Notes: generated by a model not told the origin, from the sequence alone. A stretch of 64,000 nucleotides of DNA from Bacteroidales bacterium UBA3834 (GCA_002392965.1 DGIA01000008.1:55681-119680); one strand, 5' to 3'; numbered from the stretch's first letter, positions 25,124-34,946 are shown. Made by a program: numbers and translations.

Positions 25124-26908
25124 ATGCAAGAGCCTACCCGATTGTTCGACTTGCTCCAATGGAGGAAAGAACTCCACCCCGAGCGTCCCGTGTTCAAATT
25201 CAAGGAAAACGGAGAATGGAAAGAGCATTTTATTGATGAATATATCGAAAAAGCCAATCTCATCAGCTATGCGTTGATGCACCTTGGCGTGAAAAAGGGA
25301 GAGAACATCGGTCTCATCTCCGCCGGCCGTCCCGAGTGGAACTATGTCGATTTCGGCGTGCAGCAGACAGGCGCCGTGTTGCTGCCCATCTATCCGACCA
25401 TCAGCGAGGAAGACTACCAGTACATTCTGAACGACGCCCAAGTGCGCCTCCTTGTTGTCGAGACACCCGCGCTCTACAAGAAAATCTGCAACATCCGCGA
25501 GCACCTGCCTCACCTTGAGAACCTCTGCACCATTGTCCCCGTGGAGGGCGTGAAGTCCATGGACGACATCTATGAGATCGGCCGCCGCTATGTGGCCGAG
25601 CACCCCGAGGCCCCCGCCAAGCTGCAGGAATTGAAGGATGCTCTCACCACCGACGACATCTGCACCATGATCTACACCTCGGGCACCACCGGCGTCCCCA
25701 AAGGAGCCATGCTCACCCACCGCGGCCTGATCATGAACGTGCAGGAAATCAAGGAAAGCCCTGGAAAGACCTGGACCAAGGCCCTCTCGTGGCTCCCCAT
25801 GTGCCACATCTACGAACGCATGATGGGCTACCTCTACCAGTGGCTCTGCTTCACCATCGCCTATGCCGAAAGCATCGCCAAGGTGGGCGACAACTGCAAG
25901 GAAATCAGCCCCAACATGATGGCCTGCGTGCCCCGCTTCATCGAGAAAGTCTATGACAAGATTTTCCGCAAAGGCGAGAAAATGAAAGGCCTCGGTAAGA
26001 AGATCTTCGACTGGGCCATCGACCTGGCCTTCAAATACGACCTCGACGAGAGCAAGCTCTCCGGCTGGTACAAGCTCCAGAAAAAGATTGCCGACAAACT
26101 GGTTTATAAGAGCATCCGCGAAAGCATGGGCGGCGAGTTGTACATGCTCGTCAGCGGCGGCGCCACCATCCAACCCCGTCTCACCCGCTTCTTCTCCTGT
26201 GTGGGACTCGACCTCTATGAAGGCTACGGCCTCACCGAGTGCTCGCCCCTCATCGCTGTGACCAACAGCAACAAGAAGGGCCGCAAGATAGGTTCCGTAG
26301 GTTTCGCCATGCGCGAGATCGAGGTGCGCATCGACGAGAACACCAACGAAATCCAATGCCGCGGAGGCAACGTGATGAAGGGCTACTACAACCAGCCAGA
26401 ACTCACCGCCGAGGCCATCGACAAAGACGGCTGGTTCCACACCGGCGACACCGGATACTTCGACCCCGACGGCTACCTTTTCATCACCGGTCGCACCAAG
26501 AGCATGTTCAAAACCTCGATGGGAAAATACATCAACCCCGAGGTCATCGAAGAAAAGATGAAACAGTCACCCTTCATCCTCGACATGATGGTGGTGGGAG
26601 CCGACCAGAAGTTCGCCGGCGCCCTCATCGCCCCCGACTTCGACATGCTGAAGGACTGGTGCGGTCGCCACGGTGTCACCGCTGCAACCAAAGAGGAGAT
26701 GATAGCCGACAAGACCGTCATCGCCCGTTTCCAGAAGGTGGTCGATAAGTACAACGCCGAACTGGGCGTCACCGAGCAGGTGAAGAAGTTCGCTCTTGTG
26801 GCAGAAGCCTGGACCGAAGCCAACAAGATGCTCACCCCGACACAGAAACTCATCCGCCGCAATGTCGCCGCCGCCTACCAACAGCAGATAGACAGCCTGT
26901 TCAAGTAA
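25124..26908 (+). CDS. Long-chain fatty acid-CoA ligase (AMP-forming), second copy
   Basis: The 594-residue product has the same architecture as the ligase at 16545: AMP motif YTSGTTGVPKGA (about residue 184), YEGYGLTECSPLIA, GWFHTGDTGYF, and a C-terminal domain with TGRTKSMFKTSMGKYINPE. The two differ through most of their length, so they are old paralogues, perhaps with different chain-length preference. The gene has its own promoter and is followed after 33 bases by a secreted C1 peptidase gene. Confidence 0.92.
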   Translation: MQEPTRLFDLLQWRKELHPERPVFKFKENGEWKEHFIDEYIEKANLISYALMHLGVKKGENIGLISAGRPEWNYVDFGVQQTGAVLLPIYPTISEEDYQYILNDAQVRLLVVETPALYKKICNIREHLPHLENLCTIVPVEGVKSMDDIYEIGRRYVAEHPEAPAKLQELKDALTTDDICTMIYTSGTTGVPKGAMLTHRGLIMNVQEIKESPGKTWTKALSWLPMCHIYERMMGYLYQWLCFTIAYAESIAKVGDNCKEISPNMMACVPRFIEKVYDKIFRKGEKMKGLGKKIFDWAIDLAFKYDLDESKLSGWYKLQKKIADKLVYKSIRESMGGELYMLVSGGATIQPRLTRFFSCVGLDLYEGYGLTECSPLIAVTNSNKKGRKIGSVGFAMREIEVRIDENTNEIQCRGGNVMKGYYNQPELTAEAIDKDGWFHTGDTGYFDPDGYLFITGRTKSMFKTSMGKYINPEVIEEKMKQSPFILDMMVVGADQKFAGALIAPDFDMLKDWCGRHGVTAATKEEMIADKTVIARFQKVVDKYNAELGVTEQVKKFALVAEAWTEANKMLTPTQKLIRRNVAAAYQQQIDSLFK

Positions 26909-26941
26909 ATCAATCAAAAAAAACAATATTACAGACACACA

Positions 26942-28207
26942 ATGAAAAAAGCATTCCTATTCCTTGGCGCCATCGCCATCTGCGCCAGCACTGTGTTCGC
27001 ACAGGAACAGAAGAAAGAGGACGAGGGCTACAAGTTTGACACCGTCAAGATTATCCCCGTCACCTCCGTGAAAGATCAGAACAACGCCGGTACATGCTGG
27101 AGCTACAGCGGTCTCGCCTTCCTCGAGGCAGAACTGCTTCGCATGGGCAAGGGTGAATACGACCTGAGCGAGATGTACGTGGTCGAGAAGACCTACAACG
27201 ACCGTGCCTACGCCGCCGTGCGTACCCATGGCGATGTGAGTTTCAGCCAGGGCGGTGCCTTCAACGACGTGCTCTACTGCCTGCGCAACTACGGCATGGT
27301 GCCCGACGAGGTGATGCCCGCCGGCAAGATGTACGGTGACACCCTCTCGAACCACACCGAGCTCAGCGCCCTCACCGACGTGATGGTCGAGGCCGTTGCC
27401 AAAGGCAAGCTGAAGAAACTCCAGATGGGCCCTGACGGACAGCCCCTGTGGCACAAAGCCATCGCCGCCGTCCACGAGACCTATCTCGGCCCCATCCCCG
27501 AGAACTTCACCTACAAAGGCGTCAAATACACCCCCAAGAGCTTCGGCGAGAGCCTCGGTCTCAACCCCGACGACTATGTGAGCATCACCAGCTTCACGCA
27601 CCATCCTTTCTACGAGCAGTTCGTCCTCGAAATCCAGGACAACTGGCGCTGGGGCCAGAGCTGGAACCTGCCGCTCGACGAGATGATGGAAGTCTTTGAC
27701 TATGCCATCGACAACGGCTATACCATCGCTTGGGGTGCCGATGTCAGCGAACAGGGATTCCGCTACACCCGCAAGGGTTTTGCCGTGCTGCCCGCCACCG
27801 ATGGCAAAGCAGCTGCCAAGGTCGGTAGCGACCAGGCAAAATGGAGTGGCATGAGCGCCGCCGACATCGCCGACGAAGCCGCCAAACACCCCACCCCGCA
27901 GCGCTGGGTCAGCCAGGAAGAGCGCCAGCAGGCCTACGACAATTGGGAAACCACCGACGACCATGGCATGCTCATCTATGGCACCGCCAAGGATCAGATG
28001 GGCAACGAATACTATATCGTCAAGAACAGCTGGGGCAAGTACAACGGTGAATTCGGCGGCAACTTCTTCTGCAGCAAAGCCTTTGTCCGCTACAAAACCA
28101 TGAACATCGTCGTCCACAAGGACGCCATCCCCGCCCATATCAAAGCCAAACTCGGCATCAGCGACAGCAAATCCGCTCCTGCTGCCAAGAAAGGCAAAAA
28201 GAAATAA
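26942..28207 (+). CDS. Secreted C1-family cysteine peptidase (aminopeptidase C/bleomycin hydrolase-like)
   Basis: The 421-residue product has a signal peptide (MKKAFLFLGAIAICASTVFAQ) and the papain-type triad: Cys52 in NNAGTCWSYSG, a His near residue 341 in DDHGMLIYG, and an Asn near 362 in VKNSWG. The inserted helical region and length match the C1B (PepC/BlmH) subfamily, which is normally cytoplasmic, so export is notable. A Lys-rich tail (AAKKGKKK) ends the protein. It may trim peptides in the periplasm for amino-acid uptake. A second, longer homologue is at 57762-59210. A strong terminator follows at 28228. Confidence 0.88.
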   Translation: MKKAFLFLGAIAICASTVFAQEQKKEDEGYKFDTVKIIPVTSVKDQNNAGTCWSYSGLAFLEAELLRMGKGEYDLSEMYVVEKTYNDRAYAAVRTHGDVSFSQGGAFNDVLYCLRNYGMVPDEVMPAGKMYGDTLSNHTELSALTDVMVEAVAKGKLKKLQMGPDGQPLWHKAIAAVHETYLGPIPENFTYKGVKYTPKSFGESLGLNPDDYVSITSFTHHPFYEQFVLEIQDNWRWGQSWNLPLDEMMEVFDYAIDNGYTIAWGADVSEQGFRYTRKGFAVLPATDGKAAAKVGSDQAKWSGMSAADIADEAAKHPTPQRWVSQEERQQAYDNWETTDDHGMLIYGTAKDQMGNEYYIVKNSWGKYNGEFGGNFFCSKAFVRYKTMNIVVHKDAIPAHIKAKLGISDSKSAPAAKKGKKK

Positions 28208-28227
28208 TCCCTATTTTGGCTAAAGAA

Positions 28228-28253
28228 GAAGCCCGTCAGCACTGACGGGCTTC
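28228..28253 (+). terminator. Intrinsic terminator after the C1 peptidase gene
   Basis: Perfect 11-base-pair stem GAAGCCCGTCA/TGACGGGCTTC with loop GCAC, followed by a T-rich run (TTTATTTATTT). It lies 20 bases after the stop codon. Confidence 0.9.
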
Positions 28254-28336
28254 TTTATTTATTTGAGGGTACAATAAAAGATGCGTATGCAGATGTAACG
28301 GCATCAACAGGAATGTCTGTTTTATCATGTAAAAAG

Positions 28337-28364
28337 CAAGGGCACCGGTTGTTCGGTGCCCTTG
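28337..28364 (-). terminator. Intrinsic terminator after tRNA-Gln
   Basis: An 11-pair perfect stem CAAGGGCACCG/CGGTGCCCTTG with a 6-base loop. On the minus strand it is followed by CTTTTT. It begins 9 bases beyond the 3' end of the tRNA, so it terminates the tRNA transcript. Confidence 0.88.
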
Positions 28365-28373
28365 TTTTGAGAG

Positions 28374-28444
28374 TTGTCCCACCAGGATTCGAACCTGGGC
28401 AAGCAGAACCAAAATCTGATGTGCTACCATTACACCATGGGACA
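28374..28444 (-). tRNA. tRNA-Gln (anticodon TTG)
   Basis: Cloverleaf on the minus strand: acceptor TGTCCCA pairs with TGGGACA, discriminator A; D arm with AATGGTAGC; anticodon stem CAGA/TCTG with loop TTTTGGT, anticodon TTG; T arm CCAGG-TTCGAAT-CCTGG. The length is 71 bases and CCA is not encoded. It has its own promoter and terminator between the C1 peptidase and uvrB genes. Confidence 0.95.
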
Positions 28445-28464
28445 ATCGCTCTTAAAAGAGTTTG

Positions 28465-28496
28465 CAAAAATACTACTTTCTTCCCATCCCGCCAAA
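28465..28496 (-). promoter_or_regulatory. Promoter of tRNA-Gln
   Basis: On the minus strand TTTG (28496-28493) is followed after 20 bases by TATTTTTG (28472-28465), both perfect to consensus. The tRNA 5' end lies 20 bases downstream. Confidence 0.8.
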
Positions 28497-28548
28497 TTTA
28501 TTTTTCTCAAATCTAATTATCAACACAATACATCTCCCCCGCCGACAA

Positions 28549-30615
28549 TCATCTCGCCGTTTCCAGAAGGTTTTGCAACTCTTTTATCTCATCGCGGAAT
28601 GCTGCTGCTGCCATAAAATCGAGCTCTTTGGCGGCAATCTGCATCTTGCGCTGACGCTCGCGTATCTCCTTGCGAAGCTGTTCTTTGGTCATGGCCAAGA
28701 ATGGATTTGCTTTTTGCTCAACCGGTGATTCAGCGGCCATCAACTGTTTCTCTTCTTGCTCCTTGTAGGGACGAATCTGGGCTTTTCCGGAACTTTCCTC
28801 TGCGGCGCGTTCAATGACGCTGGTGGTTCCCAGAATGGCTTCGGTGGTTTTTACAATCTGACGCGGCACAATACCGTGTTCCATATTGTATTTTATCTGC
28901 TTGTCGCGGTGGCGGTTGGTGAGGTCGATGGCCCGCTGCATGGAGCCCGTGATGCTGTCGCCATAGAGTATAGCCTTACTATGCACATTACGTGCTGCAC
29001 GCCCAATGGTCTGAATCAACGCACGGTCGCTACGCAGGAATCCCTCCTTGTCAGCATCGAGGATAGCAACCAACGAAACCTCGGGCAGGTCCAACCCCTC
29101 ACGTAACAGATTGACACCTACCAATACATCGAATACCCCCATACGCAAATCGCGCATGATTTCAACACGTTCGAGGGTATCCACATCGGAATGTATGTAT
29201 TTACTTCTGATTCCCAAATTAATGAGATAGCTGGTCAATTCCTCGGCCATACGTTTGGTGAGGGTGGTCACCAACACACGTTCGCCTTTATCGACAGTGT
29301 TTTCAATCTCATCCAGCAAGTCATCGACCTGACTTACAGCAGGCCGCACTTCGACCACGGGGTCGAGCAAACCAGTCGGGCGAATAACCTGCTCCACTAC
29401 CACACCTTCAGCTTCTGCCAGCTCATAGTCTGCCGGAGTGGCAGAGATATAGATCGTCTGACCTGTAAGGGCATAGAATTCCTGATAGGTAAGCGGTCGG
29501 TTATCAAGGGCGGATGGGAGACGGAAGCCGTATTCCACCAGCGATGTCTTACGGCTGCGGTCGCCACCGTACATGGCGCCGATTTGCGGCACCGTGACAT
29601 GACTCTCATCAACCACCAGCAGGAAATCGTCGGGAAAATAGTCTATCAGACAGAAAGGGCGGCTACCTGCCGCACGGCCGTCGAAATAGCGGCTGTAATT
29701 CTCTATTCCGGAACAGTAGCCCAACTCCTGTATCATCTCCACATCGTAGTTCACCCGCTCCTCCAGCCGCTTAGCCTCAAGGTTCTTGCCGATGCTGTAA
29801 AGGTAATCGCGGCGCTCGTACATGTCGCGCTGTATCTGAAGCAGAGCGCTGCCCATATTCTCCTTGGAAGTAAGGAAATTGGATGCGGGATAGATGACCA
29901 CCTCGTCGAAACGTTCCAATCGCTGGCCGCTGACAGGATCGAAACTCTCCAGAGTCTCAATCTCGTCGTCCCAGAAAGAGATACGATAGCAGAAATCGGC
30001 AAACGAAGGATAGACATCGACCGTGTCGCCCTTGACACGGAAACGTCCATTGGTAAATTCAATCTCATTACGCACATATTGGCCTTCCAGTAGCTGCATC
30101 AACAGCTGGTCACGATGCAGACGGTCTCCCACATGGAGCGTAACGGTGCCACGCTTGAACTCGTCGGGGTTGCCGATACCATAGATACAGCTCACGCTGG
30201 AAACCACAATCACGTCGCGACGTCCGCTGAGCAAAGCACTGGAAGCTCTAAGCCTCAACTTGTCGAGCTCGTCGTTGATTTGGAGGTCTTTTTCTATATA
30301 TGTGTTGGTGGCGGGAATGTAGGCCTCGGGCTGGTAGTAGTCGTAGTAGCTGACGAAATACTCCACCGCATTGTTAGGGAAGAACTGCTTAAATTCACCA
30401 TAGAGCTGTGCCGCAAGGGTCTTGTTATGGCTCATCACCAACGTGGGGCGGTTGAGCTGTGCAATGACATTGGCCACGGTGAAAGTCTTTCCCGAGCCCG
30501 TCACACCCTGCAACACCTGTGCACGCTGGCCGGAACGCACGCCCTCCACCAGCTGGCGTATAGCCTCCGGTTGGTCGCCCATGGGGGCAAAGTCCGATTT
30601 CAGCTCAAAGTTCAT
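28549..30615 (-). CDS. uvrB: Excinuclease ABC subunit B
   Basis: DNA-damage verification helicase of nucleotide excision repair. The 688-residue product has Walker A GVTGSGKT (about 37-45), the damage-probing hairpin region SYYDYYQPEAYIP (about 90-102), the DESH box in LLVVDESHVTVPQ, the helicase motif VGVNLLREGLDLPEV and QTIGRAARN, and a C-terminal UVR coiled coil (ELDFMAAAAFRDEIKELQ) that binds UvrC. A -7 element TAATTTTG is at 30628-30621, very close to the start, so the leader is short. Confidence 0.97.
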   Translation of the reverse strand: MNFELKSDFAPMGDQPEAIRQLVEGVRSGQRAQVLQGVTGSGKTFTVANVIAQLNRPTLVMSHNKTLAAQLYGEFKQFFPNNAVEYFVSYYDYYQPEAYIPATNTYIEKDLQINDELDKLRLRASSALLSGRRDVIVVSSVSCIYGIGNPDEFKRGTVTLHVGDRLHRDQLLMQLLEGQYVRNEIEFTNGRFRVKGDTVDVYPSFADFCYRISFWDDEIETLESFDPVSGQRLERFDEVVIYPASNFLTSKENMGSALLQIQRDMYERRDYLYSIGKNLEAKRLEERVNYDVEMIQELGYCSGIENYSRYFDGRAAGSRPFCLIDYFPDDFLLVVDESHVTVPQIGAMYGGDRSRKTSLVEYGFRLPSALDNRPLTYQEFYALTGQTIYISATPADYELAEAEGVVVEQVIRPTGLLDPVVEVRPAVSQVDDLLDEIENTVDKGERVLVTTLTKRMAEELTSYLINLGIRSKYIHSDVDTLERVEIMRDLRMGVFDVLVGVNLLREGLDLPEVSLVAILDADKEGFLRSDRALIQTIGRAARNVHSKAILYGDSITGSMQRAIDLTNRHRDKQIKYNMEHGIVPRQIVKTTEAILGTTSVIERAAEESSGKAQIRPYKEQEEKQLMAAESPVEQKANPFLAMTKEQLRKEIRERQRKMQIAAKELDFMAAAAFRDEIKELQNLLETAR

Positions 30616-30730
30616 ACCGGCAAAATTAACGGAAAAGAAATCGTATTATTGCCCGGCCTGCAATGTTTGGCCATGAATTATATCCGGCGGGTGAATAAAA
30701 TAATTGAAGGGATTATGCGTTATAGAATTA

Positions 30731-32296
30731 ATGGAAATTATCAACATTGACCTTACCCCCGAACAATACCATGTGCCGGAACTGATGCGCAAGGCTGTGG
30801 CAAAACAACTTGGCCAGCAGGCAGAATCTCTGGGGTCTTTTTGTGTTACCCGCCGCACCCTCGACTGCCGGAGACGCAATGTGGTGTATCACTGCACGGT
30901 GGAAGTGTTCGACAGGGGAGAGTGCGACGAAGCCAAAGCCACTGTACAACAGTCTCTTCCCCACCTTCCAGCATCCGCTCGACGGGTGGTCATCGTCGGA
31001 GCGGGTCCAGCCGGTCTCTTCGCCGCATTGCGCTGCCTGGAACTGGGGATGAGGCCCATCATCGTGGAGCGAGGGAAACCCGTAGAAGAACGGAAATACG
31101 ACATCGCAAAACTCACCAAAGAGCAGATAGTCAACCCCGACAGCAATTGGTGCTTTGGCGAAGGCGGTGCCGGGACCTACAGCGACGGCAAACTCTACAC
31201 GCGTTCCACCAAACGAGGAGATGTTGGGGCTGTGCTACGCACCTTTGTAGCCCATGGCACCGACCCCGACATCATGCTGGATGTCCATGCCCATATAGGC
31301 ACCGACCGCCTGAGCGGTATCATACGCAACATACGGCAAACCATCGTGGAACACGGTGGCGAATACCACTTCAACACCCGTGTGGAGGATTTGGTTGTCA
31401 ATAAAGGACGCGTAACCGGCGTCGTGACTGGTGCAGGTGAAATCATCGGAGACGCCGTGATACTGGCCACCGGCCACTCCGCACGCGACATCTACAGCAT
31501 GTTCCATCGACATGGATGGCTGCTCGAATCCAAGCCCTTCGCCCTCGGTGTGCGTGTGGAGCATCCTCAAGAGTTAATCAACGAGATACAGTACCACGGA
31601 AAAGGCTATTCCAAATACCTGCCGCCGGCAGCCTATAGCCTTACCACACAGGCAGGCAACCACGGAGTCTTTTCGTTCTGCATGTGCCCAGGTGGTGTCA
31701 TCGTACCCGCCGCCACAGATGCAGGTCAGCAGGTAGTGAACGGTATGAGCAACAGCCGGCGTAATTCGCCTTATGCCAACAGCGGCATCGCCGTCACCGT
31801 CAATCCGCAGGACGTGCCTTATACCACGGTTGCCCATGACGGACTAGGCACCCTGCCCCTGCTGGAATTCCAGAAAGACACAGAATATCGTATGTTCCAT
31901 GCCGCTGGCGATGCCATCAACGCCCCCACACAAAGGCTGGTCGATTTCCTGCAGCGGAGAGACTCCTCACGACTGAATAAGACCGGATACATGGGCAAAG
32001 TCGTCAATGCACCGCTGCACGAACTGCTACCTCCGTTCATCGTAGAATCACTTATACAAGGTTTCAAAGACTTCGACCGCAAGATGCATGGCTTCATCAC
32101 CGAAGAGGCTTCGTTGCTGGCCGTGGAGAGTCGCACATCGTCTCCAGTACGCATTCCCAGAGACAAAGAGACCCTGCAACATCCACAATTGCAAGGCCTG
32201 TATCCTTGCGGCGAAGGGGCCGGCTACGCCGGTGGCATCGTCAGCAGCGCCCTCGACGGCATCCGCTGCGCCGAAACGATTGCCCAACTGCAATAA
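30731..32296 (+). CDS. FAD-dependent dehydrogenase-like protein (COG2509 type)
   Basis: The 521-residue product has an N-terminal domain of about 85 residues, then a Rossmann FAD site VVIVGAGPAGLFAALRCLE, then the conserved NWCFGEGGAGTYSDGKLYTR, FCMCPGGVIVPA, and a C-terminal FAD segment LYPCGEGAGYAGGIVSSA. This pattern is that of a widespread uncharacterised FAD-dependent oxidoreductase family; no substrate is known. I chose the ATG at 30731 because the extra nine codons upstream are not conserved in style. It is divergent from uvrB and ends one base before the convergent porT stop. Confidence 0.88.
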   Translation: MEIINIDLTPEQYHVPELMRKAVAKQLGQQAESLGSFCVTRRTLDCRRRNVVYHCTVEVFDRGECDEAKATVQQSLPHLPASARRVVIVGAGPAGLFAALRCLELGMRPIIVERGKPVEERKYDIAKLTKEQIVNPDSNWCFGEGGAGTYSDGKLYTRSTKRGDVGAVLRTFVAHGTDPDIMLDVHAHIGTDRLSGIIRNIRQTIVEHGGEYHFNTRVEDLVVNKGRVTGVVTGAGEIIGDAVILATGHSARDIYSMFHRHGWLLESKPFALGVRVEHPQELINEIQYHGKGYSKYLPPAAYSLTTQAGNHGVFSFCMCPGGVIVPAATDAGQQVVNGMSNSRRNSPYANSGIAVTVNPQDVPYTTVAHDGLGTLPLLEFQKDTEYRMFHAAGDAINAPTQRLVDFLQRRDSSRLNKTGYMGKVVNAPLHELLPPFIVESLIQGFKDFDRKMHGFITEEASLLAVESRTSSPVRIPRDKETLQHPQLQGLYPCGEGAGYAGGIVSSALDGIRCAETIAQLQ

Positions 32297-32297
32297 A

Positions 32298-33050
32298 TCA
32301 ACCTTCGAAGGTGAAACTGAGCATGAAAGTACGGGTGCGGAGGTTCTCAAAGGCTTGAATATAGATATCGGGGTCGTCAACCTTGAGATTCATAAGGCCG
32401 AAATTCATTTTCAGCTCGATGGCAAACTTGACATAGCGCAGAAAGACATCGAACCCGACACCCATTGTATATCGCAAGTCACTCGGCTGCAGACGGATAA
32501 TACTCTGATTGGTCTCATTCCTATTCTTTCTCAGCGAGGCAAAATCAAAGCCGTAGCTGGCTCCCGCAGTCACATATGGACGAAAATCGCCATAGCGTAC
32601 CGAGCGGAATTTCAGTTCTATCGGGATGTCCCCATAAACCGATTCCACATTCCTGCCACGCTCGGCGAGATGATGACTGGCAAGATAAGCCTTTTCCCAA
32701 CTATAACTGACCTCACGGGTAATCAGGGTCACACCCGGCAGCAGTCGCAGATTGATCCAGTTACCCACACGCATATCGCCGATAACAGCAATATGGAACC
32801 CCGGTGCATAATAGGACGTAGTACCCTGCAAAGTCTCCCGGAGAGCAGCGTCTTCGCTGAAATGCAAGTCAAACTTGGACTGCGTGTAGCCCACCTGGAT
32901 ACCATAATGCAGCAAACGTCTGTCAAAATGCCCTAGGTTGCCGGTCTGACCTTGCGCGTACACAGAGTGGATAGTGGAAAAAGGAATGTGGAAAGCGATG
33001 CTGACGCATACCAGCACCAACACTTTCCACATTCCGTTTTCTTTCTTCAT
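32298..33050 (-). CDS. porT: PorT-like outer membrane beta-barrel protein (T9SS assembly)
   Basis: The 250-residue product has a signal peptide and a small eight-strand-type barrel. The pattern LHYGIQVGYTQSKF, LRLLPGVTLITREV, ESVYGDIPIELKFRSVR, FRPYVTAGASYGFDF, GVGFDVFLRYVKFAIELK and the final MLSFTFEG is that of PorT, a protein needed for type IX secretion in Porphyromonas and flavobacteria. The window contains six T9SS cargo genes, which fits. The gene starts one base after the ansA stop, in a lipoprotein-ansA-porT operon. Other members of the PorT barrel family exist, so the assignment as the T9SS protein itself is likely rather than certain. Confidence 0.75.
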   Translation of the reverse strand: MKKENGMWKVLVLVCVSIAFHIPFSTIHSVYAQGQTGNLGHFDRRLLHYGIQVGYTQSKFDLHFSEDAALRETLQGTTSYYAPGFHIAVIGDMRVGNWINLRLLPGVTLITREVSYSWEKAYLASHHLAERGRNVESVYGDIPIELKFRSVRYGDFRPYVTAGASYGFDFASLRKNRNETNQSIIRLQPSDLRYTMGVGFDVFLRYVKFAIELKMNFGLMNLKVDDPDIYIQAFENLRTRTFMLSFTFEG

Positions 33051-33051
33051 C

Positions 33052-34077
33052 TTATTCCGTTAGCTCACCCCTGAGCGAGACGCCAAGGCGTTCACTGACA
33101 TGCCGCTTGTCGTTCGGGAAGCTGCCGAGGAGATACATCATCTTGGTCACGGCGGCCTCGATGGTGATATCTCCACCACCAATCACCCCGATACGGTCCA
33201 TGTCGCAGCTGGCTGCATACTGGCGCATCTTCACGGCACCGCCCTTGCACTGGGTGACATTGAGCACTATGATCCCGCGGCTAATGGCCTCCTCAAGGGC
33301 GGAAATAAACCACTCGTCGGTGGGCGCATTGCCCGAACCATAGGTCTCTATAACCACCCCTTGCAGATTGGGGGCATGCAGCACCGCATTCACCACATCG
33401 GGGCCGATGCCGGGAAAGAGTTTCAGTACCGCCACTCGGGTATCGAACTGTTTCCTCACCACCAGCCGTCCCTCGGGCATCGGCAGGAACAGATGCTCCT
33501 TGAAGCGGATATTGATACCCACCTTGGCCAACGAAGGATAATTATACGACCCGAAAGCGTCGAAATTCTCCGCATTGAGTTTAGTGCTGCGGTTGCCACG
33601 ATAGAGGTGGTTCTCGAAGAAGATGCACACCTCCGGTATCACTGCCTCGCGGGCCGACGCTATCTCCAACGCACAGATAATGTTCTCGCGTCCGTCGGAG
33701 CGCAGCATTCCCAACGGCAACTGACTGCCGGTGAGCACCACAGGTTTGGCCAGGTTCTTGAACATGAAGCTCAACGCCGACGCCGTGTAGGCCATCGTGT
33801 CGGTGCCGTGAAGCACCACGAAGCCATCATAGCGGTCATACTCCCGTTCGATGATATTGGCGATATCCACCCACAGCGACGGCGTCATGTTCGACGAGTC
33901 GATGATGTGGTCCAGCGTCACCGAGTCGATGTCGTAGCAGCATCCACGCAACTGCGGCACTGCATCATAGATGCGGTCGAGGGCGAAAGGGTGCAACGAC
34001 CCGTTCTCATCCTGCACCATACCGATAGTACCACCGGTATAGACAATCAGAACCCTATTGTGCTTAGATTCGTTCAC
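33052..34077 (-). CDS. ansA: Type I L-asparaginase
   Basis: Cytoplasmic enzyme hydrolysing asparagine to aspartate and ammonia. The 341-residue product carries both catalytic motifs: YTGGTIGM with the nucleophile Thr17, and VLHGTDTMAYTASAL with Thr92-Asp93. SDGRENI and the C-terminal CKGGAVKMRQYAAS also match. No signal peptide is present, which separates it from periplasmic type II enzymes. It overlaps the upstream lipoprotein gene by four bases. Confidence 0.93.
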   Translation of the reverse strand: MNESKHNRVLIVYTGGTIGMVQDENGSLHPFALDRIYDAVPQLRGCCYDIDSVTLDHIIDSSNMTPSLWVDIANIIEREYDRYDGFVVLHGTDTMAYTASALSFMFKNLAKPVVLTGSQLPLGMLRSDGRENIICALEIASAREAVIPEVCIFFENHLYRGNRSTKLNAENFDAFGSYNYPSLAKVGINIRFKEHLFLPMPEGRLVVRKQFDTRVAVLKLFPGIGPDVVNAVLHAPNLQGVVIETYGSGNAPTDEWFISALEEAISRGIIVLNVTQCKGGAVKMRQYAASCDMDRIGVIGGGDITIEAAVTKMMYLLGSFPNDKRHVSERLGVSLRGELTE

Positions 34078-34946
34078 TTCGTCGAGACGACCAGATAGTC
34101 GGTATATTTCCAGAACTGCGAGGGATTGAGAATGCGGAGATAGGCTGTCACGGATGCATCCTCTTCGTCGGCCACAAGTTCATAACTGTTCTCCGGGTGC
34201 TGCGAGATGACGACGGCTTTCTTCTTCGCAATGGCGATGGTGGTCACCTTCGTGCGATCAATCTCGTTGAAGAGTTCGGTATTCATGTCGGCCACGGTAC
34301 CCTGCTTGCGGCCAATGCCGATGAAGCCGCCGGTCTTGTTCACCACGCCGGCTTCCTTCAACTCGTTGTAGCTCCCGACGATGAACCATGCACGGTTGGC
34401 ATCGTTGATCTGGCGGGCTATGTATTCATCCTTCTGCTGGTTCGAGGCACTCAAATCCTCGATATCCTTGTTGAGACCTTTGATAACCACCTTGGTATTC
34501 TCCAGCTCGGCAAGCAGGTCGTTGATCTGCTGCTCCTGGGCCTGTGCACGCTCCTCCAGCTTGGTGATATAAGCCTCCAGGTCGGCATTCTTGCTGCTAA
34601 GGGTGGTGATCCGGGAATTCAACTGGGCGATTTTCTTCTTGTTGTCGGCCATCATCCCCTCGATGGAAGTCATCTGGGCGGCAATCTGCTGCTTCTGGTT
34701 GACGGTTCCCTCGGTGGTGTTGCGGCGCATCTCCTGCACGCTAGTGTATTTCGAGTTGATCATCGACAGATTGTCCTCAATCTCGTTGAGCATCTCGAAC
34801 AGGCCGTCTATCTCAGCATCCTTGGAATCGACGATGCTCTGCAGCGAATCAATTTTCGACTGACGGGCGTCCAGTTCTTTCTGGTTGCAGGAGGCAACGG
34901 TCAAAGCCATCACGGCCAGGCTGATTGTCAAAACAACTTTTCTCAT
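34074..34946 (-). CDS. Coiled-coil lipoprotein
   Basis: The 290-residue product has a lipoprotein signal (MRKVVLTISLAVMALTVASC, lipobox VASC) and a long heptad-rich coiled coil from about residue 25 to 175 (SKIDSLQSIVDSKDAEIDGL, KKIAQLNSRITTLSSKNADLE). A small globular C-terminal domain follows (AWFIVGSYNELKEAGVVNKTGG ... YLRILNPSQFWKYTDYLVVSTK). I cannot name a specific function. It is first in the operon with ansA and porT; an envelope-spanning role is plausible but unproven. Confidence 0.8.
   Translation of the reverse strand: MRKVVLTISLAVMALTVASCNQKELDARQSKIDSLQSIVDSKDAEIDGLFEMLNEIEDNLSMINSKYTSVQEMRRNTTEGTVNQKQQIAAQMTSIEGMMADNKKKIAQLNSRITTLSSKNADLEAYITKLEERAQAQEQQINDLLAELENTKVVIKGLNKDIEDLSASNQQKDEYIARQINDANRAWFIVGSYNELKEAGVVNKTGGFIGIGRKQGTVADMNTELFNEIDRTKVTTIAIAKKKAVVISQHPENSYELVADEEDASVTAYLRILNPSQFWKYTDYLVVSTK

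Noticed and set aside
28337..28364. Phage attachment site next to tRNA-Gln
   Set aside because: The hairpin is a normal terminator for the tRNA, and there is no integrase or duplicated tRNA end in the window.
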